Source: Myrica gale (taxonomy: Eukaryota > Streptophyta > Magnoliopsida > Fagales > Myricaceae). Taken from it: a stretch of 64,000 nucleotides of DNA. This document shows positions 1 through 8,569 of the stretch, piece after piece. Each line of letters opens with the position of its first letter. Position 1 is the first letter of the stretch. The notes below the pieces were generated by a model. It searched no databases. It had not been told where the DNA came from and worked only from the letters and a program-made list of their open reading frames with translations. The stretch spans positions 5,835,501-5,899,500 of the forward strand of contig OZ005611.1 of the NCBI GenBank assembly GCA_963930655.1, written 5' to 3'. The translations under genes and the position numbers were made by a program.

Positions 1-1082
1 GGTTTTCGACGTGCCTCGTGACAAGGTTTGCTAATTACACATAACCAGTTTCACGATTCTCTTACAAAAAAAAAATTATCTGGCCTTGTTTCTGATTTTC
101 CGTTTCTTCATTTGTCCCAAATACACCTATATAGGCAAAGAACATCCTGAAACTTGCACTGGAAGTAACATTGGACCCAAAGGTTGCAGTTCCTTCAAGC
201 GACCAACAACAGCTGCTCCTTACACTGAACCGAGGTAAGTGTCTTTTCTTTTTCCTTTTTGGTACTTTCAGGCAACTCTTTTAAATTTTTGAAATTCCAC
301 CAATTAATGGTAGTGGGTGGTAGGCACGGTTCTGAAATCTTCTGGCACTAAGCTTATATTGCGAATATTATTTCTTTCTAAGTAGGATAATATTGTTGAA
401 TATTGCAGATCTGCCGATTGCAAGAAGAAAGTCTTTGCAGAGATTCTTACAGAAGCGCAAAGAGAGGTAGACCCCAAGTTTTCTGTATAACTCTTATGAC
501 TTTCCTCAACTCTTTCCTAGGAAACTAGCAAAAAATACTTATATTAACTGAAACAAATTCACTGAAGGAGATAGCTAGATTTTTTTTTTAATTTTCTAAA
601 ATAAAATTCCGAGCTTGCAGGATCATTTGCTAAAATTGGAAGAAATTGTCAATTACCGAACAAACGAACTAGGCAGATAATCAACTAGTAATTCAATAGT
701 AGTATTCAATTTACTGTTACGAAAAATCAGGAAATGGATTCGACCCCATAATTGACCTATCCGTATCTTCTACCTAAAGGGATCCATCCATTCTTTTGAG
801 ATAAGGCCAACCAACATCCTTGATTCTTGGAAACCAAATCTGTACATGCACCAAGATCGCACCGAAAGGAACAAAAAGAGCTCGCATGCAGTTGTTGACT
901 GGCCTAGCTTTAACGACTTCAAATGGCGCCATGGTTTCAAACTTTTTTTTTGTTACACTCAATATTACAAGTTATCGCGAGCATGATGCGCCATGTCGGT
1001 GACACGTGGGTTTGAATAGTTTGAATATGTTGCTTTTTGCAGGTTGACTTGCGCCTCGCCTTATGCAGCTTGTTTCACCTAA
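1..1082 (+). CDS. JAZ10/TIFY9-like jasmonate repressor, copy A (5' part outside window)
   Basis: This is the 3' part of a JAZ gene, a nuclear co-repressor that binds MYC2-type factors and is degraded through COI1 on jasmonate signalling. Exons read at 1-25, 135-234, 409-466 and 1043-1082, all with GT-AG borders. The first ends the TIFY domain (VFDVPRDK). The second encodes a linker matching copy B almost residue for residue (DPKVAVPSSDQQQ). The third encodes the Jas degron (DLPIARRKSLQRFLQKRKER). The last gives a short tail ending in FT and stop TAA. The Jas exon breaks within the final Arg codon, the conserved JAZ intron position; retaining the 576-bp intron would stop translation at once (TAG). 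No frameshift or stop is seen, so the copy may be functional, but its start lies upstream of the window. It is the tandem paralogue of 11491-13173. Confidence 0.88.
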
Positions 1083-2124
1083 TGCGAGTCTTCGCACTCG
1101 AAGCATATTTCATGGTCGAGCGAACCAGTCCCAGACTCCCAGGAAATACCCGTCCCTCTCTCTCAAGGTGTTTCAGCTTATTTTGTTAGTAGTTTTCCTC
1201 CTCGTGGTGGAAAAAGAATAGATTAGTAGGGACCGGCGTGGAATCGGTCCACGTTTTAGTAATGGGTGTATTGTATTGCGTCTTCGGCAAGTGCTACTGC
1301 TATTTGTATTGTTCCTCTACACTTTCCTTTTAGTCTTCCCATGGGCTTGAGAAGTCATTAGAGCCATTCATTCATTTGTAGTTTTTAATTGGTTTGACGT
1401 GTGTCCTAACCATACTTTGGACCTTACCAACCCTATCTATGAGGCTATGACCAAATTTCATGTGACTTGGGCTATACCTCCATTTATATTCGATGCTTTT
1501 TGTAATTAATGACCCAGTGGCTTTATTCCCCTTCTTTTTCGAGTGGTCTTAAAATGCTATTATTCTTGTAATTTTTTCCCCTTTTTGTCCAAGAACAAAG
1601 TATATGGAAACGTAAGGAAATGATTGGAAAAAGGAGAGGTAATGGGATGGAAGTGTCCTAGACTCCTAGTGCAGGTACAAGCATTAGGATATTAAATTCC
1701 TCCTGGTAGGCAGGACATGTTGGCTTGAGTGTTATCTCCTCCAAACGTGACTATATATGGGCTGAAGATTCTTTCCTTGACAACATCAAGTAATATTTGC
1801 TTTCCAAGGAAAACAAAAACAAAAACGTTCAGGTACATGCATTAGGAAAGTAAATATTGTCTCATAGATTAAACAAACAAAAGATTCAAGTAGCCTTACC
1901 AACCGATTTTATAATATTTAAAATTTTATGAAATTTTTTTATAGCAAACGGACCCTGAATCACCCGTTACACGCGTCTATCGTGGAGACAGCTAGAGATA
2001 GATATAAATTTAGGAGCTTGTACGTGCTTCCCCCAATACGAGGGTCATATAGAGCACCTTTTTGACGGTATGTACGGTTTAGATATATATAATGCAAACC
2101 TTGTTTGCCCTACTGTCCTGGGCA
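1083..2124. other. 3' flank of JAZ copy A, duplicated in copy B
   Basis: No gene is seen. The stretch to about 1800 aligns by eye with 13174-14080: both contain CAAATTTCATGT, then a T-rich block with ACCTCCATTT, and later TTCTTTCCTTGACA followed by CATCAAGTAATA. It is therefore part of the tandem segmental duplication. The last bases before 2125 are the pre-insertion flank of the Copia element. Confidence 0.7.
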
Positions 2125-2129
2125 CGGCA

Positions 2130-2287
2130 TTTTACAATAACTGTGAATCTGTTATACTCTGTTATGCAGTTTAAGTTAGTTTGGATATTGTTAGTTAGTT
2201 TGACAGTTACAGCTCACTCATGTATATAAGAATCTATTCATATTGAATAAAATTCACTTTTGCCTCAATACATCTCAGATTGTAAAA
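2130..2287 (+). repeat. 5' LTR of Copia 1
   Basis: 158 bp, starting TTTTACAA and ending TTGTAAAA, a perfect inverted pair but not the usual TG...CA. A TATA-like stretch TATATAAG lies at about 2223-2230. It differs from the 3' LTR by three substitutions and no indels. Confidence 0.93.
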
Positions 2288-2299
2288 TGGTATCAGAGG
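2288..2299 (+). other. Primer binding site (initiator Met tRNA) of Copia 1
   Basis: TGGTATCAGAGG directly abuts the 5' LTR. TGGTATCAGAG is the standard complement of the 3' end of plant initiator methionine tRNA used by Copia elements. Confidence 0.9.
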
Positions 2300-2369
2300 A
2301 AAATTAAGCCTTCCGCATACTTCTACATTCTTCTATATCCTTCTACATTTTTTCTTCGACAAACTAAAC

Positions 2370-3980
2370 ATGACTACTCCAACCTCAGACGAAACACACG
2401 ATCAACCTCACTCTTCTTCCAATCCTCCTCACATCAATCCCATTTCTCATTCAAATCCTCAAAATTCATTTGTTCCTATGGAAGATCCTTCGAATCCTCT
2501 GTATATTCACTATGCTGAAAATCCGAATACATCATTAGTGTCACAACCTCTTCTTGGGGCACAGAATTATTCGACATGGAGCAGGTCCATGATTATGGCA
2601 CTCACGTTCAAGAATAAACTCGGATTTGTGAATGGCAGTATCATCAAACCAGATCCAACTAGTTCATCATATTTTGCATGGGGCAGATGCAATTTGATTG
2701 TAACTTCATGGATTCTGAATTCTCTCTCAAAAGAACTAGCAGCATCTGTTCTTTATGTTGATTCAGCACAACATCTCTGGAATGATCTTCGAGAAAGATT
2801 TACTCAGTCGAATGGTCCAAGAATCTTTCACACCAGGAAAAATTTTGCTACTCTTTCTCAAGGTGCTACCCCTGTCAGTACCTATTTTACAAAATTAAAA
2901 ATGCATTGGGATGAACTCCAATCTTTTTCTTCTCTTGAGTCGTGTATCTGTGGATCGGAGTGCAAGGCTACTAAGTCTATTCTTGCAGCGCAAGAACAAG
3001 AGTTTATTTTACAATTTCTCATGGGACTTGATGATAAGTTTTCTCATGTCAGAGGTCAAATTTTGTTATACGATCCTTTCCCTGCCATCAACAAAGTTTT
3101 CTCTCTTGTTGTTCAAGAAGAGGAACAACTTGGGGGTACAACTCTTTCAGTATCTAAATCGGCTGCTATGGTCCTTAAAGCTGCTCCTACTCGATCTTTT
3201 GGTGGAAAATCAGTTTCAAAACTAGTCTGCACACATTGTGGGAAGTCAGGCCATACTATAGACAAATGTTATAGACTTCACGGTTTTCCACCTGGATTCA
3301 AATTCACTAAGGGTCGAAATGCTTCCAGCACTCCTAATGCTCACAATGCTTCTCTTGATTCAGATCTCAGTTCAATTCCAGAGTTATCACATATCCAAGA
3401 GCAGTGCCAAAGTCTCATCTCTTCTCTTCAACAACAAAATATGATGTCCTCAATTCCTAATTCTCCTTCGGTTCATCATGTGTTTGCACCTTCAGCCTCT
3501 GCCTCTTCACTTGTTCCCAATTTTTCAGGTAATCTCTCATCTGATTTTTCTTCAAATCAATGTCAAAACACTTCACATTCTTGGATTCTTGACACTGGGG
3601 CTACCGACCATATGGTTGGTTCTCTTGATCTCTTAACCACCATCATTTCCACAGTTCACTTGAAAATCAAACTTCCAAATAATCATTTTGTCATTGCTAC
3701 TCATGTTGGCACAGTAGCATTTTCTGATAAGTTTGTTCTTACAAACGTATTATTCATTCCAAATTTTAATGTCAATCTCATTTCAGCAAGTAAACTCACC
3801 TCTGAATTGTCTTGTTGTCTTCTCTTTCTTCATAATTTTTGTTTTATCCAGGCCCTTGCTCCTTGGAAGACGATTGGCATAGCTAAATTGTTTCAAGGCC
3901 TCTATCATTTCCTGCAACCTGTCACAGCTTCTCCTGGTTCAAATAAAACACTTGCTTGCAATTTTACTGTTCAACAATAA
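2370..3980 (+). CDS. Copia 1 Gag and protease
   Basis: This 536-codon frame starts at ATG 2370 and ends at TAA 3978-3980. The first 200 or so residues are a Copia Gag domain (retrotransposon copia-like N-terminal and UBN2 type), with the typical NYSTWSRSM motif. A CCHC zinc knuckle lies near residues 286-299 (CTHCGKSGHTIDKC, spacing CX2CX4HX4C). The aspartic protease active site WILDTGATDH is near residue 404. Gag forms the virus-like particle and the protease cleaves the polyprotein. The stop falls in the same frame as the downstream integrase, with no frameshift, so the pair is one polyprotein frame split by a single TAA. Confidence 0.92.
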   Translation: MTTPTSDETHDQPHSSSNPPHINPISHSNPQNSFVPMEDPSNPLYIHYAENPNTSLVSQPLLGAQNYSTWSRSMIMALTFKNKLGFVNGSIIKPDPTSSSYFAWGRCNLIVTSWILNSLSKELAASVLYVDSAQHLWNDLRERFTQSNGPRIFHTRKNFATLSQGATPVSTYFTKLKMHWDELQSFSSLESCICGSECKATKSILAAQEQEFILQFLMGLDDKFSHVRGQILLYDPFPAINKVFSLVVQEEEQLGGTTLSVSKSAAMVLKAAPTRSFGGKSVSKLVCTHCGKSGHTIDKCYRLHGFPPGFKFTKGRNASSTPNAHNASLDSDLSSIPELSHIQEQCQSLISSLQQQNMMSSIPNSPSVHHVFAPSASASSLVPNFSGNLSSDFSSNQCQNTSHSWILDTGATDHMVGSLDLLTTIISTVHLKIKLPNNHFVIATHVGTVAFSDKFVLTNVLFIPNFNVNLISASKLTSELSCCLLFLHNFCFIQALAPWKTIGIAKLFQGLYHFLQPVTASPGSNKTLACNFTVQQ

Positions 3981-6842
3981 GATTTTCTATGGCATTGTCG
4001 CCTAGGACATCTTTCTCCTTCGCGTTTGAAGCTAATAAAACATGTCTTACCTTTACATGATGTTTCAGCTTCGTGTTCTTCTATACCTTGTGATACTTGC
4101 CATCTTAGTAAACAGAAAAGACTTCCTTTTTCTTCAAGTGAATCTCAATCTCAGAACATCTTTCAGCTTATTCATGTTGACATACGGGGACCTTTTCAAG
4201 TTTGTTCATATAATGGTTTTCAATATTTTCTGTCCATTGTTGATGATTATTCAAGATGCACATGGATATATCTCATGAAAGCTAAATCTGATACACGTCA
4301 ATATCTTCAATCTTTTTGTCTCTTAGTTAAAAATCAATTTCATACATCTGTACAAACCATTCGATCAGATAATGGTCTGGAATTTGACATGCAATCCTTC
4401 TATAATCAGCATGGTATTTTACATCAACGCAGCTGTGCATACACTCCTCAACAGAACTCCATTGTAGAGAGAAAACATCAGCACCTTTTAAATGTAGCTA
4501 GGTCATTACGTTTTCAAGCTCATCTTCCCATTCAATTTTGGAGTGACTGCCTTCTTACTGCTGTTTACATCATTAATAGGCTGCCTACTCCATTACTTCA
4601 TAACCGATCCCCTTTTGAGCTTTTATATAATACAACACCAGTTTATACTCACATGAAAACTTTCGGTTGCTTAGCCTATGTTTCTACACATCAATACACA
4701 CGAAATAAGTTTTCTGCAAGATCCATTCCATGCATTTTCATTGGTTATCCACCTGGTATTAAGGGTTATAAATTGTTTGATCTTGCTACTCACAAAATCA
4801 TTATTTCTCGTCATGTTCTTTTTCATGAAACTGTTTTCCCATTTGTCAAATCTTCACTCACTTCTCTCCCTTTTGATAGTCCTGATTTTCTCAACACTGT
4901 TGTTCTTCCAGTTTTTCCCACAGCTGCTTCTCCCACACATGATTCATTTGCTTCTCCTCACTCTCATCCTTCTGTTTCTAATCCTGTTTTTCCTACCTCT
5001 TCTGCATTATCTCCATCCATTTCTGATATTCAGCCCTCTGTTTCTTCTAATCCTCTTTCTATTTCAGTTGATCCTTCAACATTAGAATCTCCAAATTCTA
5101 TTACCCTTCGCAGATCATCACGAATCAGGAGACAACCTGTGTATTTGCAAGATTATCATTGTCATTTGGCTAACGCTTTTACTAGCAGTTCTCTTCCTTC
5201 GAGTACAGGTGCTAATTCTCCTTTATATCCTATTTCTTCTTCTATTTCCTATTCTAAACTTTCTTCGTCTCATAAAGCATACACTCTAGCCTTATCCACT
5301 CACATTGAACCGAAGTTTTATCATGAGGCTGTCAAAAATCCTTTATGGAGAGATGCCATGAAGACTGAAATTACTGCCCTTGAGCTCAATAATACTTGGG
5401 AACTGACTGAATTGCCACCCAACAAGACTGTCATAGGGTGCAAATGGGTTTATAAATGCAAGTTTCGAGCAGATGGGAGTCTAGAGAGATATAAGGCCAG
5501 GTTAGTTGCCAAAGGCTATACACAACAAGAAGGGGTGGATTATTTTGACACTTTTTCTCCGGTTGCAAAATTAACAACTGTTAGATGCTTGCTTGCCTTA
5601 GCTGCTATTCATCGTTGGGATTTACATCAACTTGATGTTAACAATGCACTTTTGCATGGAGAGTTAGATGAGGAAGTCTATATGCAGCTCCCTCTTGGTT
5701 TTTCCTTTCCTGGTGATGCCCGAGTATGTAAGTTGAAGAAATCTCTCTATGGACTCAAACAAGCAAGTCGCCAATGGTACCAGAAATTTTCAAACACATT
5801 GTTGCAATATGGGTTTCAGCAATCTCAATCTGATCATTCTTTGTTTATCAAGCTGAATGGGTCTGATTTTATTGCTCTTCTGGTATATGTTGATGATATT
5901 ATCCTTGCCACCAATTCTAACACTTCTGTTATAGCTTTTAAAGCCTGGTTAGATTCTTGTTTCAAGCTTAAGGATCTCGGGCCTTTGAAGTATTTTCTTG
6001 GACTTGAGGTGGCCAAGTCTACTTCTGGAATCTCTCTCTATCAACGTAAGTACACATTGGAACTTATTGCTGATGTTGGTCTCTTAGCTGCCAAACCTTC
6101 CAATGTTCCAATGGATTGTCATACACGCTTGACTACTTCAGCTGGTGATCTTCTTCCTGATCCAAGTGTTTATCGTCGCTTAATAGGACGATTATTGTAT
6201 CTTACAATCACACGTCCTGACATTAGCTTTGCTGTTAATTCCCTTAGCCAGTTTTTATCTCACCCTCGGCATTCTCATTATGAAGCTGCTCTCAAAGTGC
6301 TTCGATATCTCAAAGGGTGTCCTGGTCAAGGAATTCTTCTTTCCAGTTCATCTTCTCTTCTGCTGAAAGCTTTTTGTGACTCGGATTGGGCTGCTTGCCC
6401 TGATACTAGACGTTCAGTTACTGGTTTTGCTGTGTTCCTTGGTGATTCTTTAATTTCATGGAAATCAAAGAAGCAAGTCACTGTCAGTCGTTCATCTGCA
6501 GAGGCTGAGTATCGATCCATGGCTGCTGTGTGCTGTGAACTCAAATGGCTTATCTCTCTGCTTGCTGATCTTCATGTTTCTCACTCTCAGCCAGCCATTT
6601 TGTTTTGTGACAGCAAAGCCGCTTTACATATTGCAGCAAATCCCGTTTTTCATGAGCGCACTAAACACATTGACATTGATTGTCATGTGGTTCGGGAAAT
6701 GGTGCAGAGAAATATTGTCAAAACTCTTCATGTCACCACTGATCATCAGTTGGCTGATTTACTTACAAAACCTTTAGTTTTTGTCAAGTTTTCTGCTATA
6801 GTTTCCAAGCTTGGACTCATTGATATACATCGTCCAGCTTGA
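3981..6842 (+). CDS. Copia 1 integrase, reverse transcriptase and RNase H
   Basis: The frame continues from the TAA at 3978-3980. It opens with the GAG-pre-integrase zinc segment (LWHCRLGH, then CDTCHLSK). The integrase core follows, with acidic positions in HVDIRGP and SDNGLEF, and then a long Ser/Pro-rich linker. Reverse transcriptase shows [18 protein letters not shown] and the catalytic YVDDI near 5886. RNase H shows CDSDWAACPDTRRS, SRSSAEAEYRSMA and CDSKAALHIAANPVF. It ends at TGA 6840-6842, just before the purine tract. No ATG suits independent initiation right after the stop; the first ATG in frame is well into the segment. Expression would need readthrough or another device, or the copy is simply defective. 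Confidence 0.92.
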   Translation, partial: DFLWHCRLGHLSPSRLKLIKHVLPLHDVSASCSSIPCDTCHLSKQKRLPFSSSESQSQNIFQLIHVDIRGPFQVCSYNGFQYFLSIVDDYSRCTWIYLMKAKSDTRQYLQSFCLLVKNQFHTSVQTIRSDNGLEFDMQSFYNQHGILHQRSCAYTPQQNSIVERKHQHLLNVARSLRFQAHLPIQFWSDCLLTAVYIINRLPTPLLHNRSPFELLYNTTPVYTHMKTFGCLAYVSTHQYTRNKFSARSIPCIFIGYPPGIKGYKLFDLATHKIIISRHVLFHETVFPFVKSSLTSLPFDSPDFLNTVVLPVFPTAASPTHDSFASPHSHPSVSNPVFPTSSALSPSISDIQPSVSSNPLSISVDPSTLESPNSITLRRSSRIRRQPVYLQDYHCHLANAFTSSSLPSSTGANSPLYPISSSISYSKLSSSHKAYTLALSTHIEPKFYHEAVKNPLWRDAMKTEITALELNNTWELTELPPNKTVIGCKWVYKCKFRADGSLERYKARLVAKGYTQQEGVDYFDTFSPVAKLTTVRCLLALAAIHRWDLHQLDVNNALLHGELDEEVYMQLPLGFSFPGDARVCKLKKSLYGLKQASRQWYQKFSNTLLQYGFQQSQSDHSLFIKLNGSDFIALLVYVDDIILATNSNTSVIAFKAWLDSCFKLKDLGPLKYFLGLEVAKSTSGISLYQRKYTLELIADVGLLAAKPSNVPMDCHTRLTTSAGDLLPDPSVYRRLIGRLLYLTITRPDISFAVNSLSQFLSHPRHSHYEAALKVLRYLKGCPGQGILLSSSSSLLLKAFCDSDWAACPDTRRSVTGFAVFLGDSLISWKSKKQVTVSRSSAEAEYRSMAAVCCELKWLISLLADLHVSHSQPAILFCDSKAALHIAANPVFHERTKHIDIDCHVVREMVQRNIVKTLHVTTDHQLADLLTKPLVFVKFSAIVSKLGLIDIHRPA

Positions 6843-6848
6843 GGGGGG
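6841..6848 (+). other. Polypurine tract of Copia 1
   Basis: GAGGGGGG immediately precedes the 3' LTR, the normal site for plus-strand priming. It overlaps the pol stop codon. Confidence 0.85.
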
Positions 6849-7006
6849 TTTTACAATAACTGTGAATCTGTTATACTCTGTTATGCAGTTTAAGTTAGTT
6901 TGGATATTGTTAGTTAGTTCGACAGTTACAGCTCACTCATGTATATAAGAATCTATTCATATGGAATAAAATTCACTTTTGCCTCGATACATCTCAGATT
7001 GTAAAA
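6849..7006 (+). repeat. 3' LTR of Copia 1
   Basis: 158 bp, the same ends as the 5' LTR. It is followed by the target duplication CGGCA at 7007-7011. Differences from the 5' LTR are T/C, T/G and A/G substitutions. Confidence 0.93.
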
Positions 7007-7011
7007 CGGCA

Positions 7012-7944
7012 CATGCATACTACTCTCATTGAATGCTTCAGCTCCCCGTAGTATTTGGTTGAACATTGAGCCAGTGGTACTAACTACTAATTACACGATC
7101 AAATAGCAGTAGTGAACTTGTTCATTAATTAACTTGTTCATTAATTAATGTAAGAGCAACAATGTCCCTCGATCGAGCGACGTCCTAGTTAACATTGGGA
7201 CAGATGAGATCTAAGATGGATCTGGAACCGTACGGGATGAATACAGATTCATCTAAGATATCCAACTAATAGATCAAAAAAAAAAAAGATATCCAACTAA
7301 TAAGTACGTACAACAAGCAAAGTGCGCCGTCCTCTTCAGTACTGTTTTGTCGGTGTACTGACTCCTGTCATTATATACAAATCATTATATACAAACTTTA
7401 AGCCATCGCAGGGCCGGTGAAGGATCAATTAATGTTCAAGCCATGGCCAAGAGATTTGAGTTCAAAAGAGAAAAGAGACAAATTCTTCTTTGTACGCCAA
7501 ACAAGAGAAGTAATTTTCGTACGTTATGGTCGATCGACGCTAGTAGTGACACTGCAACAAATTTAAGTCCCTGAAAAAATTCTGTTTCGTCAAAAAAGTG
7601 TTCTTCTCCTCGTGACGAACGTTTTCGGTCATCAAATATTTTTTTTTATTTTAATTTTAGACGACTTTCATTTTAGACTAACAAACGTTCAGGTACATGC
7701 GTCATGATGTTATTACCACTGTCGGAGACAAGGGGGCCCAAAACTGAAAAAAAAAAGAAGCTACACCCTACACCAGCTCAGCCCCCCAAAAATTATAAAG
7801 TTATATTTCACACCGACTTTATGGAAACTTGAAAACATGGCGTAAAAACAAAAATTTCACAGTCTAGACTCTAGTGCTTACTCCAATAAAAAAGAAGTAA
7901 ATATTAATAAAGTTGAATTGAATACTCCACTTGTTATATCTAGC
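7012..7944. other. Intergenic, copy A
   Basis: No gene is seen. Small local tandem duplications occur (ACTTGTTCATTAATTA twice near 7128-7150, GATATCCAACTAATA twice near 7256-7302). Confidence 0.5.
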
Positions 7945-8560
7945 TGTTAAGATGATCTGGTCTACATGGGGAGAAGAGGAGTGGGTTTTGGGTGAGCATT
8001 AGTCTTAAAAAGCTCGAATTTTGATAGCTTCATGGAGTTATTCGTATTCATTACTAATATCTCTCATCGTCTTCTCCCCAACACAACAGGGAAAACAGAC
8101 AGAGACGCAAACCTGAACAAGTAAGAACGACCTATAACATATACAGAGAGACGAAAGAATGCGTGACGAAAACTCCGATTGACCCGTGTTTCAGCCATAC
8201 ATCGTGATTTGAGACCCTTATATACGATAGGGTTGAAGGGACTCGGGGAAACCCTAACTGATAAAGAGCAGCAAATGCGACGCCGTTTCATTGCATTCTT
8301 TAGCGTTGCCGCCGTTTTATGTTTACAACGTTTTTGCCTTCCCAGAACGCACCATTTGACAGATCTTGAAACGCGCCCATTTTGATATCGTCTCTTCGGC
8401 TCTCTGCGAATGCCAAAATTTTATTCACCGGACAGGAAGTTGGAGCTTTGATACTTCAGAGATTCGAATTTGCGAGCGTGGGAGTCCGAGGAGCAATCCT
8501 GATCAATTGTTATTTTGTCACAGAAATATGTCGCGTTGTACTGTGGAAAATCACTTTGTG
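7945..8560 (+). pseudogene. Truncated duplicate of the PPR-DYW gene 5' end
   Basis: This stretch aligns by eye with 17850-18460, the promoter, leader and first codons of the PPR gene. Shared blocks include AAAAAGCTCGAATTTTGATA, TGCGACGCCGTTTC and CTTGAAACGCGCCC. The match fades after about 8550, near codon 15-20 of the PPR protein, so no PPR repeat is present. The position matching the PPR start ATG (18395) reads CTG at 8499-8501. This copy therefore cannot make the protein. It could retain promoter activity, because the leader is the best conserved part. It is the far end of duplication unit A. Confidence 0.82.
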
Positions 8561-8569
8561 TATTATTTA

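Larger units (their letters stand above)
2130..7006 (+). mobile_element. Ty1/Copia LTR retrotransposon 1, near-complete
   Basis: This 4,877-bp element has two 158-bp LTRs, a tRNA-iMet primer binding site, a gag-pol frame, a purine tract and a 5-bp target duplication CGGCA (2125-2129 and 7007-7011). The LTRs differ at three positions, about 1.9%, which fits an insertion within the last one or two million years under usual plant rates (inference). Domain order is Gag, CCHC knuckle, protease, integrase, RT and RNase H, so it is Copia rather than Gypsy. The only coding defect seen is one in-frame TAA at 3978-3980. It lies within copy A of the JAZ-PPR duplication. Confidence 0.95.

Noticed and set aside
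2243..2518. Frame starting inside the Copia 1 LTR as the gag start
   Set aside because: It is out of frame with Gag and lacks Gag motifs; the ATG at 2370 opens the real frame.
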